Assembly: GCF_050749885.1 (NCBI RefSeq)
Contig: NZ_JBOIUB010000010.1
Coordinates: 1-64,000 of the forward strand
Source of the DNA: Zooshikella sp050749885
GTDB taxonomy: Bacteria; Pseudomonadota; Gammaproteobacteria; Pseudomonadales; Zooshikellaceae
Direction of reading: 5' to 3'
Length of the DNA stretch: 64,000 bases
Shown here: piece after piece, positions 37,620 to 48,200 of the stretch
How positions within the stretch are numbered: position 1 is the first letter of the stretch
How the letters are laid out: each line of letters starts with the position of its first letter
The notes under the pieces: model-generated
What the model saw: only the letters and a program-made list of their open reading frames with translations
What the model was told of the DNA's origin: nothing
The model's database searches: none
Program-made: the position numbers and the translations under genes

Positions 37620-37667
37620 CTATCTTGGGTAGACTTTAGTTTTAATACGCTAGCTGCAGTATGTTTT
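37597..37667 (+). other. Structured 3' end of the DUF4062 gene
   Basis: 12-bp perfect arms (aacatactgcag / ctgcagtatgtt) enclose 45 bases that can themselves pair (aacta... / ...tagtt), followed by TTTTC. The left arm overlaps the end of the coding region. It may be a long-stem terminator. Confidence 0.4.
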
Positions 37668-37707
37668 CATTAATGTACTTATCAGCAATTTTGATGAGTG
37701 CCGTCTC

Positions 37708-39618
37708 CTAAGCATGCTCCCCTCTAAGTTGTGCCACCTCTCGTTGTAATCTTTCGGCAGTCGCGTCTTCTGCTGAGATAGGTTGTCCTGTAATGAGTTT
37801 AATTTTAGACCAAAAGCGTCGTGGTCGTTTGGCCATGGCTGGACCACCATGGTGACTGAAAAAGCTTCCCCATAAACCTTGTAGAGCCATAGGAATGACG
37901 GGGACGGGGGTACGGCTAATGATTTTTTCGATACCTCGTTTAAAGGTATTGATTTCGCCGGTTTTGGTTAATTTACCCTCGGGGAAAATGCAAACCACAT
38001 TACCTTGTTCAAGTTCTTCTGCAATTCGGTCAAATGCTTGATTAAATGTTTCTGGGTGCCTGGCTTTTGCTGTGATAGGAATTGCTTTTGCGACCCGGAA
38101 AATAAAGTTAAGTACAGGTAAGTCATAAATAGGTTTATCCATCACAAAGCGTATAGGACGACGACATGCGCCAGCAATCAGTAAGGCATCGACATAGCTG
38201 ACATGGTTACAGACGATCACTGCAGCGCCTGTTTCAGGTATTCGGTCCAGATTGAGTGACTTAACACGATACATTGAGTGGCTTAACAGGTATATCAAAA
38301 AACGCACAGTAAACTCTGGCACGACAGAGAATACATAAATTGCCACTAACCCATTAGAGAGCGCCAAAATTAAGAAGAATTGTGGAATGCTGAGTTTAAG
38401 CAGGCCAATACTAACGATGGCGCAAATTCCACTGGTCAGCATAAATAAAGCATTTAGGATATTATTTGCGGCAATGACTCGAGCACGATAGGCTTCATCT
38501 GTTCTCGATTGGACCAAAGCATAAAGTGGAACAATAAATAATCCACCGAAGAAACCAATCAGTGCTAAATCAATCAGAATTCTCAGATTAGATGTGATGC
38601 TGAAAAAATTAATAATAGTGATTTCTTCTAAATTATGAGGAGGAAGTGCATGGCTCACCAAAAAGAGGTCAATACCAAATAATGTCAAACCAATACTGCC
38701 AATAGGCACAATACCTAATTCTATTTTATGCCCAGATAGTCGATCACAGCTAAGCGATCCTAAGCCAATACCAATAGAAAACGAGGCTAGTAAGCAGGTC
38801 CAAATATTGGGGTTACCATTGATAACATAGCTTGTAAAATTAGGCAGTTGAGTTAGGTAAGCTATACCTAAAAACCAAAACCAACTAATTGCTAGAATGG
38901 ATAAATAAACGGCTCTTGTTTCTCTTGCATAGCGCAATGTTCGAAATGTTTGGGTAATTGGATTCCAGTTAACATGGAGGTTTGGTGCGCTTGATGGTGC
39001 GAGAGGTATTTGGCGACTACTTAAATAGCCAAATGTAGCAAAACCAATGATGCAGCAAGAAATCCATGTGGTGGAGGCGGGCAATTCTGTGAGTAATCCA
39101 CCTAAAATTGTGCCTAGTAAAATAGCAACAAAAGTGCCTAATTCAACCCAGGCATTTCCAGCAACTAGTTCGGTTTCTTTCAAATGTTGAGGGATAATAG
39201 CGTACTTAACAGGTCCAAAAAAGCTTGACTGTGTTCCCATTAAAAAAAGTACCAATAGTAAACCAATAAGACTATTGAAGTAAAAGGCTAGAGCAGCGAG
39301 TGACATAATTATTATCTCGCTGAACTTAATAATTCTGATTAGTTTAGACTTTTCGTATTTATCTGCAAGTTGTCCTGCTGTTGCTGAAAAAATAAATAGC
39401 GGCAAAATAAATAGAACCGCTGCCAGATTTATCAAAATATCTTTATTATCTGCGAAAGGAAGGCTGCTTTCGAAACGGGTTAACTGAAATCCAATTAACA
39501 GAGCAAGTGAGTTTCGAAAGACATTATCATTAAACGCCCCTAGAAACTGTGTAATAAAAAAGGGTAAAAAACGTTTACTTTTTATAAGGGGGGCTTGTTT
39601 CGCAGATGGAGAGCTCAT
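37708..39618 (-). CDS. MFS transporter / PlsC acyltransferase fusion
   Basis: 636 residues. Residues ~1-420 form an MFS transporter of the LplT type (FFITQFLGAFNDNVFRN at the start). Residues ~440-636 form a PlsC acyltransferase with NHVSYVD (about 469-475) and FPEGKLT, the catalytic and glycerophosphate motifs. The pair resembles LplT-Aas, which flips lysophospholipid inward and re-acylates it, but the AMP-ligase part of Aas is absent. It is preceded by a TetR regulator gene with a 3-base gap. Inferred role: lysophospholipid recycling in the inner membrane. Confidence 0.88.
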   Translation of the reverse strand: MSSPSAKQAPLIKSKRFLPFFITQFLGAFNDNVFRNSLALLIGFQLTRFESSLPFADNKDILINLAAVLFILPLFIFSATAGQLADKYEKSKLIRIIKFSEIIIMSLAALAFYFNSLIGLLLVLFLMGTQSSFFGPVKYAIIPQHLKETELVAGNAWVELGTFVAILLGTILGGLLTELPASTTWISCCIIGFATFGYLSSRQIPLAPSSAPNLHVNWNPITQTFRTLRYARETRAVYLSILAISWFWFLGIAYLTQLPNFTSYVINGNPNIWTCLLASFSIGIGLGSLSCDRLSGHKIELGIVPIGSIGLTLFGIDLFLVSHALPPHNLEEITIINFFSITSNLRILIDLALIGFFGGLFIVPLYALVQSRTDEAYRARVIAANNILNALFMLTSGICAIVSIGLLKLSIPQFFLILALSNGLVAIYVFSVVPEFTVRFLIYLLSHSMYRVKSLNLDRIPETGAAVIVCNHVSYVDALLIAGACRRPIRFVMDKPIYDLPVLNFIFRVAKAIPITAKARHPETFNQAFDRIAEELEQGNVVCIFPEGKLTKTGEINTFKRGIEKIISRTPVPVIPMALQGLWGSFFSHHGGPAMAKRPRRFWSKIKLITGQPISAEDATAERLQREVAQLRGEHA

Positions 39619-39621
39619 AGC

Positions 39622-40224
39622 TTATGCTCCTGACCAGCTAAATACCAGTTGATGTACAAGGCTAGGTAATAGGGTTTCTATCTCAGTAATACCTTCAATA
39701 AATAACTTATTATTAAGGGCAAGTGTTGTCATCCCATGTACTCCACTCCATAAAATACGCGCATTTTTTTGAATTGTTTGTTGAGGTGTGTTGGGGTGTA
39801 AACGCGTCAGCTCGTTTTCTAATAAATGAAAGATTTGGTCAATATTGGCTTGTTGCCACTGAGGTATTGGTTCATTTTCAGGTAACCTAAGCGAAAATAC
39901 CAGATTCCAGTGATTGGGTTCTTGAAGTGCAAACTGGTGATAGCTTAAAGCCATGAGGGTTAGATTGTGTTCCGGTGTATTGGAATCTGTTATGCCTCTC
40001 TGGCAATGTAAGTACATGCGATCCATCGTTCTTGCGTTGACATGCAATAGCATATCCGCCTGATGTTTAAAAACCGTGTAAAGGGTTCCCACCGTATACC
40101 CAATGGCTTTAGCCACCATGCGGGTACTGATTGCTTCATGACTGTATTGATGAAGCATTGTTTCCACAGCCTGAATAGCAAGTTGCTGGATTTCTTCTTT
40201 GGTATGTTGATTGCGTCGCGCCAT
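39622..40224 (-). CDS. TetR/AcrR family regulator
   Basis: 200 residues. HTH at ~10-55 with STRMVAKAIGYTVGTLYTVFKH. The C-terminal ligand domain is all helical with the WSGVHGMTTLAL segment of this family. It starts 3 bases upstream of the MFS-acyltransferase gene and is followed upstream by three similar near-palindromic sites, so it very probably represses its own operon. The ligand may be a fatty acid or acyl-CoA; not determined. Confidence 0.9.
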   Translation of the reverse strand: MARRNQHTKEEIQQLAIQAVETMLHQYSHEAISTRMVAKAIGYTVGTLYTVFKHQADMLLHVNARTMDRMYLHCQRGITDSNTPEHNLTLMALSYHQFALQEPNHWNLVFSLRLPENEPIPQWQQANIDQIFHLLENELTRLHPNTPQQTIQKNARILWSGVHGMTTLALNNKLFIEGITEIETLLPSLVHQLVFSWSGA

Positions 40225-40226
40225 AT

Positions 40227-40241
40227 TAAACAGTGTTCAAT
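40227..40241. promoter_or_regulatory. TetR operator copy 1
   Basis: taaacagtgttcaat. The core AACA-g-TGTT is palindromic. The copy lies only 2 bases upstream of the start codon of the TetR gene, so binding would block initiation. Confidence 0.6.
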
Positions 40242-40261
40242 TTAAGGTTAATAATTGTAAT

Positions 40262-40276
40262 TAAACAGTGTTCAGT
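40262..40276. promoter_or_regulatory. TetR operator copy 2
   Basis: taaacagtgttcagt, differing from copy 1 only in the last but one base. It starts 35 bases from copy 1. Confidence 0.6.
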
Positions 40277-40290
40277 ATGATAGCATGTTT

Positions 40291-40305
40291 TAAACAATGT
40301 TCAAT
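40291..40305. promoter_or_regulatory. TetR operator copy 3
   Basis: taaacaatgttcaat, core AACA-a-TGTT. It starts 29 bases from copy 2. Copies 1 and 3 share the same flanking ends. Confidence 0.55.
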
Positions 40306-40595
40306 TAAAATTTTTCAGCCTACTGAGTGCTACACTAACAAAGTCTGTTGTACATCCGTCAAGCCCTCAATATAGGGCAGAGTGAGTAAAGCTATTCTAT
40401 AAGAACCTTGAAAGAAACAGAGTAATTCAATTGCACTAAAGTGCTAATGAGTGAGTCTGTTATTGGACGGGGTTGATAGCTTAGATTGAGAAAACGACGA
40501 AACAGTCGAGTTAATAAAAGATATGTTGATGTAAAAATAGTCACTTAATGACTTATATTTTGGGGTAGCGACCCGCTTAACAGAATAAGGACATT

Positions 40596-41585
40596 ATGTT
40601 TATTCTAGGATTGATTATTGGGGTGCTTGTAACTTGGTTAGTCATGTCGGGGATGGCTGACTTGATCATAAGCGTATGCCGTGGCTCGATCAATGACCAG
40701 CGTGTAAATGGTGAATACTTTACTCCTGAACAATGGCTACTAAATACATCATCTGCTCCCTTGTTCACTTGGTGTAATTTTGGGTATTGGCGGAATGTCA
40801 GTAACTACGTACAGGCGTGTATGAACCTTGCTGGACTTGTGGCAGATGAAGTTCATCTAGTTCCTAAAGATAATCTATTTGATGCTGGTTTTCGCTCTCC
40901 TGACCAATTATTGGTATGGGCTGATCTTTATCAGGTTGACACGATTAAAGCCTGTGGTCTTAACATTTGGCGTTTACAATTAGCGCGGGAACGTTGTCAG
41001 GCTTATCCACAAGTTGAGTTGTTGTCAGGTAATCACAAGCAGCTTGCACAACAAGAAGACAAAAGTATTGATAAAGTAATCGCTTTAGACTGTGTTTATT
41101 TTTTTTCAGATAAACAAGTCTTTTTTGATAACGCAAGCCGTGTTTTGCAACCTAGAGGTTTACTGGGTATTACGGATATTTTGCTCACACAGCCCTTGAG
41201 TGTACCTTGGCAAGCTTGGCTATTTAGACGATTTCTAGCGATTTGTAGAATTCCTGAAGAAAATATTGTGCCTGAAGCTATCTACAAGCAGAGGCTTGAT
41301 CAAGCGGGCTTTAAGATCGTCAACTGTAGAGATATCACTGTGGATGTTTTAGGAGGATTTTGCGATTGGGTTCAACAACAAACAAATACATTAAAAGCCT
41401 CTATTGCAATAGACGTCAGACTGCGTCTAAAAATTTTGGAGAGGGTTTTGCGTTGGTTAATACAAAATAATATTGTGCAGTATGTGTTAATAGCCGCTGA
41501 GTTAAAAGCGACTGAGGCAGAGCATGATACCGAGCAAGAAGAGGAAGTGGCAGATACAACAGCCACAGAAGAAGATGAAGTATGA
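40596..41585 (+). CDS. Membrane-anchored SAM-dependent methyltransferase
   Basis: 329 residues. An N-terminal membrane helix (FILGLIIGVLVTWLVMSG) is followed by a class I methyltransferase: NFGYWRN, the post-I acidic segment and DKVIALDCVYFFSDKQVFFDNASRVLQPRGLLGITD, which matches motifs IV to VI of the ubiquinone/tocopherol methyltransferase-like group. The usual glycine-rich motif I is poorly preserved. The C-terminal tail is very acidic (DTEQEEEV...). The substrate is unknown. Monocistronic, convergent with the GvpU-like gene. Confidence 0.78.
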   Translation: MFILGLIIGVLVTWLVMSGMADLIISVCRGSINDQRVNGEYFTPEQWLLNTSSAPLFTWCNFGYWRNVSNYVQACMNLAGLVADEVHLVPKDNLFDAGFRSPDQLLVWADLYQVDTIKACGLNIWRLQLARERCQAYPQVELLSGNHKQLAQQEDKSIDKVIALDCVYFFSDKQVFFDNASRVLQPRGLLGITDILLTQPLSVPWQAWLFRRFLAICRIPEENIVPEAIYKQRLDQAGFKIVNCRDITVDVLGGFCDWVQQQTNTLKASIAIDVRLRLKILERVLRWLIQNNIVQYVLIAAELKATEAEHDTEQEEEVADTTATEEDEV

Positions 41586-41625
41586 TATATGTCCTAATGA
41601 AGGGTTTTATTTTTTAATAATAGGT

Positions 41626-42009
41626 TTAGCCAATTGCAAAGGTATTGATTGCCATAAGCGGTATTCTTAGTAATCGAGGAGCATCAGTATCAACCTGACT
41701 TAAATAGTGGACCTGGTTTAGGTGAAGATAATGTGGGGCAATATGATGTTGGCGTTGGTAGCTTGCTGAAGCTTTAACTGATTTAAAAAACTCTTCAGTG
41801 GTATCTGCTTTGCCACTTAAGTCAAGCGTAACATGATTTAGAAAATTATTTTCTAACTCTTTTAAATAATCCTGAAAACTAATGGCTTGCCCTTTGACCA
41901 ATAGTCCATTAATACTGACGGTCATATTGAGACGCATGTCTTTTTGAATAAAGTTATCAACAATTTGCAGTAATAATGGATCTGCTTGAATGGTGGGTTG
42001 TAATTCCAT
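41626..42009 (-). CDS. GvpU-like gas-vesicle accessory protein homologue
   Basis: 127 residues from the ATG at 42009, which has AAGGAG nine bases upstream. The plan resembles GvpU: an N-terminal helix (LLLQIVDNFIQKDM), a beta strand pair with MTVSINGLLVKGQ, a central charged helix, and a closing strand set with HYLHLNQVHY and LRIPLMAINTFAIG. GvpU modulates gas-vesicle clustering, but no other gas-vesicle gene is in the window, so this may be an orphan used for something else. Assignment is from pattern only. Confidence 0.5.
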   Translation of the reverse strand: MELQPTIQADPLLLQIVDNFIQKDMRLNMTVSINGLLVKGQAISFQDYLKELENNFLNHVTLDLSGKADTTEEFFKSVKASASYQRQHHIAPHYLHLNQVHYLSQVDTDAPRLLRIPLMAINTFAIG

Positions 42010-42193
42010 CTTGGCTTGCTCCTTGAGTGCTCCATTTTGTCGCAATTTAAAGTATGGGTATTATACCCTTAACCCTCAATTTGAAATCTGCGCTATGATT
42101 AATCCTAACAAATAATATGAAAATAAATAAAGAGCAGGGTGTTTGTTTTATCTAGGGTTAAGTGTATATATTTGCTTTAATGCTATTTTGAAC

Positions 42194-42229
42194 GTGGTAT
42201 CCAAATAAGCATTTTTATTTGGATACCAC
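42194..42229 (-). terminator. Hairpin at the end of the RTX toxin gene
   Basis: Perfect 14-bp arms (gtggtatccaaata / tatttggataccac) with an 8-base loop, 9 bases after the toxin stop. No strong T-run follows on the minus strand, so it may stabilise the 3' end as much as terminate. Confidence 0.6.
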
Positions 42230-42237
42230 TTATATTA

Positions 42238-45200
42238 TCAGGTATGAGCAGTCAGTATATTGTCAGTATTGAGTCTGTTGTAGATATTCGTCAATGTATC
42301 ATGAGCTGACGACTCATCGGACATATGACTCATTGATTGCACTAACTGTTCTAACTGTCTAGAACCTAACGTGTTACCATTTTGAGTGGTGATTGTAATG
42401 TGTTGGTTATCTTCATTATCTGCCCAGTCTTTAACAATGAGTGTCTGTTGCTTACTTTGGTTCAACAACACTAAATCATCATTTACTAAGTAGCCCTCCA
42501 GCTGATCCTGTTGGAGTGAATGCCATGCAACAGTGTCTTGCTGATGGTCAGTTGCCAAGTTATCAATTACAACAACCGTACTTTGGTCATTCAGTTCAAC
42601 AGTATCTCGGCCATTGCCCAGTGTTAAATGTGTGAGCTGCTGGTCAACAATAACTCGGTCATTTCCATCACCTAAGGTAATAAAAATTTGATCAGCTAAT
42701 GTACCCATAGAGCTTGAGAAAGTTTGATGATTATCATTCCACTTCAGTTGTTGTGTGGTCAGATCCACTGCATAGTCAACGTTAGCCGTATGTAGCTGCA
42801 AATAGTTTAGCTGTAATGTACCCTCATTATTAATTTGAAAGTAGTGGCTACCAAAGGATGCCTGCTTTGAATCGGTAACTTTAACGACAAGATGTTGATT
42901 TTCACCATTTAAACGCCACTCTCGCAAAAGAACCTGTGTGTTCTGGTACTGCAGCTTTAAGTGCTTATTGGTCAATGAGGTACTTAAAGCTTGAGAACCG
43001 CTGGTTAATTCAAGTATGTCTGTAAGCCCATCATCCGCTTTATTATTGATAAAAACCTGCTGTTGGTTGCCATCGACTTGATATAAGTCGCGACCATTAC
43101 CACCAATCAGCCGACCACCCTGTTCACCCGCATTTAATATGTCATCACCGGCGCCACCAAATATTCGGTCAAAACCTGATCCACCCATTAACCAGTTATC
43201 TTGTTCATTTCCGCGAATTTCATCATCAGCTTTACTACCTTGAACTAAACTGATGTGATTGCTTAGTAAGCTGGTTACCTGGGTTCCTGAATTAAGTTGT
43301 TGTTCCACCAGTCCTGTGCGTAAATTAACGCTATATCCTTTTAATTCCTGGTGATCACTGAGTTGAACTTGGTTAATGGTCAGTGGTTCATTTGTCTCCA
43401 ATGCTGAAAAATAATAATGATTACCTTGTAAGTCCATTAGAGATAAATGTTGCCAGGCGCGTCCTTCATAATAATTTTCAACAGTAGCTATTGCTTGGTA
43501 TTGAGTTGTATCTTCCAGTTGAGCTTTTATTGGCGACAATTGAGGATGCAGACCTGCAATGACTGCAGGATGTTCAATTGCTTGCTCAATGGATGTTAAC
43601 AGTTGCTGATTGATATTCATTGCAGGGAAACGTTGTGTGAGTAATTTTTGCCACTCAGTAAAATAGTCAGTTTGCTCACTATTTTGATTTTTGACTCGCT
43701 GTAACTGTTGCCATAATTGTTGCCAACGTAAGGACTGTTGTTGGGCTTGGATTACTAAGTTTTTATCGTGTTGTACAAGCTCTAGGTTATAAATATTGGT
43801 AATTAGAAAGTCTTCTGCAGGGTTGGCAGGTAATGAGGTATTAGGATTTTTGATTTGTCGATCAGCATGCCAGCGAGACTGCGTAGCAAGGGTATCTAAT
43901 GATTCATCATCAAGATAGGAAATACCTTGTTCTCTAAGTCGCATCCCAGATGCATAATAATCATCGTATAATTCCTGCCAATTTTTTTGGTAGTGGTTAT
44001 CGTAATTATTGATGAGGTTGCTATGTTCAATGCTATCAAAGTCATCTGCTTGAATTAAATAAGAATCATGGCCTTGACCACCATTAAGTTGATTAGTGCC
44101 TTTGCCGCCAGCCAGAGTGTCATCACCCGCCATACCTTCTAATTTATCGTCACCTTCAAAGCCCGTCAGTGCATTATTTAAGTTATTGCCTTTTATTTGA
44201 TCATTTTTCTCTGAGCCCAGTACATGTTCAATTTGACTCACTAAAAAGTTATAGGTGGCCGGGGTATCACCACTGCCTTTTACTAAATCAATAGTGACAC
44301 CATGATTGTAGCGGGATGGTCGATGACTAAAATAACTGCGAAAAGAAATGGTATCTTCACCATCACCTCCATAAAATGTTGATTGTCCATTATCAGCATT
44401 ACCCTCACCATGACGCCATCCATTAAACTCAAACAAATCACTTTGGTTGCCACCGGTTAAATGCTTTCTACCCCAGCCATTTATTTGAAAGATATTTTTA
44501 CGGTTTAAATCGCCGTTTGCAGCATCGTAGCCTTTTCCTAGCATAAACAAAGTCGTACCATTGCTGGTCAAGTTTGGTTTTTCCATGACTAATGCAGGTT
44601 TAGGATCATGACCAAACACAAGTCCTTCATTATTGTTAGGTACGTGTCGTAAATATTCCTGATATTCTGCATTTGATAAATTATGGTAGTCATGACGATC
44701 AGCTTGAGTCATGTACTTACCATAACTGGTTTCGACATGCCCCTCGCTATAGACCAGCTTATCAATACCTGAACGACTTAATTGCTCAAATTGTTTAGCC
44801 ATTTGATCCTGATAGGCTTTGAAAACCTGATTACGAACAGCTTTATTTTGAATATCTTCAGGTACTGGAAAACCAAAGAATATTGCTGCACCCGCTCGCC
44901 ATAAGTCACCCTCGCTAATACCCGCTTCGCGAAGTTGTTGGGTTACGCGAACCGCATTATATATCCCTTGAGCGATACCAATTGCCAATCCTATCGCTGC
45001 ACCAATAGGCCCAGCGGCTGCCGTGACTAACGAAGCTAAGCCTGTAGCTATTGCGACTAAACTACTGGCGATGGCTAATGAGCCATTAACAATAGCATCT
45101 ACTCTGGCTTGACCTGTGGTTCGACTGGCTTCATTAAATGAATCAACAGCACTCCACGCTGATAGGCCTGCACCAACAAAGCTGGTAAATGCGCCCGCTT

Positions 45201-48200
45201 TACCCGCTGAACTGGCCAGTCGTTGCGATAAATGCTGCATATGTCGACTATTGGCAATCAAATCTAGGGATAGGTCTAATGTATCAAACCCTGTGGCAAG
45301 TCCTCCCTTAACCGCATTTTTGACATCACCACGATTAATTGCATCTTGAATTTGGTAAATTGCACCTGGCAACTGTGCTAGCTGTAAGCCCATATTGAAC
45401 TTGCCAATAGTGCGAGCGCTTTTCATCAGTTTCTGATGGGAAGGCGTATCAGGATCAGTGCGTGTTTGTTGTAGTGATTCCGTTAAATCTGATAGTAGCT
45501 TAGGATCTGCAATGTGGCGTTTATTGTTTAACTTATTTACAGCATGGGTTAAATTGGTTGCTGTTAATTCATTTAAATCGCCTGATAGCTGGTAGCCAGT
45601 AAGTACTCCATTTTGGTAATTGAACGCCACTTTACCTAACTGGCGTTTAATTCCAAATGATGCTGTGCTTTTGTATTTGGCGCCGACAAACACATCAAAG
45701 GATGTTTCATTTTGTGTTGTCGCAGCAACTTCCATTGATTGTATGCGATAATTACTTTCCTGACTGATTATTGTTGTTAACTCATCTCCAAAGTTTTCAC
45801 TCATGTGTGACTCATTATTAAGTAATAAGTCTTGAAGTTTGAGTCTGGCCTCATCTGTTAAACTTAATTTAATTTTTAACTCGGTTCCTTCTGAAGCTTG
45901 CAGGGCTGCTACAATAACGCGAAATTTAGCATCATCGTTTATTAATTGCTGCAAGTTATGCACATGGCTTTCGCTGTTTGGGAAAAGCTGGCGCCAAAAG
46001 GTAGGTTGGTCAATACGATTTAAATTAGAATATGTTTTGCTATAGCTGACTTTACTCAGTTGGCTGTAGCCTTTTTCTGCAAGAGATTGTTGCTGAATTA
46101 ACAAATTAAGCTCATTAAGCTGGCTACGGAATTCAGTAGATATATTATCAGATTCAAGAAGTTGGTTTATATTTTGTTGTAGTTTAGGAATGAGAATACT
46201 TACTTCATCATTAGAGTAAATATTTTCGAGTAAAATTAAATGATTTTTCAGAGAATTATTGAGCTGGTTACGATGGTGGGTAAGTAAGTTAGTTGCTGTT
46301 ACTGACCACTTTTCTATTTCGACTGAATCGGCTTTAACAAAGCTCCAGTCGTATTTTTTGCCACTTTTATTATCAATCCCCGCTTCAAGGGCAATGTCTG
46401 TTTTAGACATGCCACCACCACCAACAGGATCGGGTTCTGGACCACCGCGAATAACAGTGCCAATACCTACTTCAGCTTTCGCCTTATTAGCAATATTTAA
46501 GCTGTTGTTGGAATGGCTATGACTATTTTCTCCAGTTGACGTTGTCGTGCTTGACCATTCCTTAGTAGCGGATAATACGTTAACCATAATTCGAGCACGA
46601 CCCCGAAAGCGCAACATTTGGCTTATACTGTCAACAGGCAGTAAAGACTTATTATCAACATTCAAGTCAGTACCTGCACCAATATCAGCATCAAAAGCCA
46701 GTTTTCGACCTCGCTTAAATTCAACTTTTTGAGCAAAAGTCATTAAATCTAGGGGGTTGGCATCTTTTTGGGTCAGTAGTTTATAGAATTGATCAAACTC
46801 TTTTTCTGTTAGCTCAAGGTTTGTTTCATTATTAAACTTTGCCCTGAATAGGAATTTGCCATAAACGCCTGGTAATTTTAATTTGGTTTGCCAATCGCTA
46901 CCTTCTGTAGCAGTGCTATCATTCGCTTCTCCATTAAGCTCATGGGACATCCCTCGGGTGTAGCCTAAAAAGAGAGGGATTGTGCCATCTCGACCTACAA
47001 TAACATTGTAACCGTCATCGCTGCGAGAAATAATCAGCTGATAGCTACGGTCCATGCCAGAGGACATCACAGGGATAGGGTCAAGGTAATCAGGCACTCC
47101 TTTAACAACCAATCGTGTACCTAACCCGAATCCATAATCACGTGTTAAGGATACAGACTCCCCTGAAGAAAGTTCTTTAACAATTTTATGTAGTTTTTCA
47201 ATGGTATTTTTACTATCGGTCGTTTCCAGGGATGTTCCTGCTGCGACATTAACAGCATGGTGAGATTTATTAAGCACCTTGCTGAAATATTTAAAGCTGT
47301 CATAGGCGGCTTCAAGGCGATCAAAGTTAGAAAAACCTAAATCGGCAACTTTTTTAATTGGATTATTTGTATAGTTGTCTTTTATTGATTCTAGTCGAGA
47401 TGAAAAATCTGCAGTGCTGATTTTTCTTAGTTGGACATCCCGAAGCAATGCAATGACTTGTTGGTGAGTACTTAAATCGAGAGAAATATCTGCATTGATC
47501 AGGCCTACGTTGTCATACTGATCCCTCCGCATAAAATTATTTTTTGCAGAGGGTGTTTTTAAAAAAGTTTCCTTTTCGACTAATAACTGAGCAATACGCT
47601 TAACATCTGTTATTGAGTTATCAGAGTCTTGGTCTGTAAAAGTTGACCAATAATTATTCCAAAGGTGAGTTAGGTTTTCAGATGTAACGTTGGGGTTTAA
47701 TGCGGCAGTAATATGAGCAGTTTTATTAGCTTTGTAGTTTGAATTTAGGGTTCCTGCTTCTGTTAAAATACCCAGTTTTTTTTCTAAACGAGTCAGTTGT
47801 TGCTCTGAGTGTTGGTATAACGAACTTAGGAAGTCTTTAGCTTCAGCAACGTGTGTATCGTTGAGGCGATGATTATTTGGGCGGTCATCACTACTGAGCT
47901 GGTTCAATAGCGTATTAATATTAACATTTATCGTACTATGAGATTTGTTGGCCAGGTTTGCATAAAGCGTCTTAGTCGCTAGGTAAAGGTTTGTTAGCCC
48001 TTTTCGTCCTGTGAGTTTGTGTTGTAGAAAATAGGAGAGTGTTTTTATGGGGCGAGGAAAACTATGGGCAGACCAGGGTTTACTTGGATCAATATTAATA
48101 AGATGTGCTTTAAAGTAATTAATCAGAGGCGTGGCCAGGTTTTTAGCAGCGTTGTTGGGGAAGGGGGCAGGTCCAGTTAAAACGTTATTAGTGATGTCTA

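Larger units (their letters stand above)
40225..40595. other. Intergenic region, 371 bp, with triple operator
   Basis: It contains the three operator-like repeats at 40227-40305, next to the TetR gene. The remainder up to the methyltransferase gene is AT-rich with a ribosome site (GAATAAGGA) before 40596. No gene seen. Confidence 0.45.
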
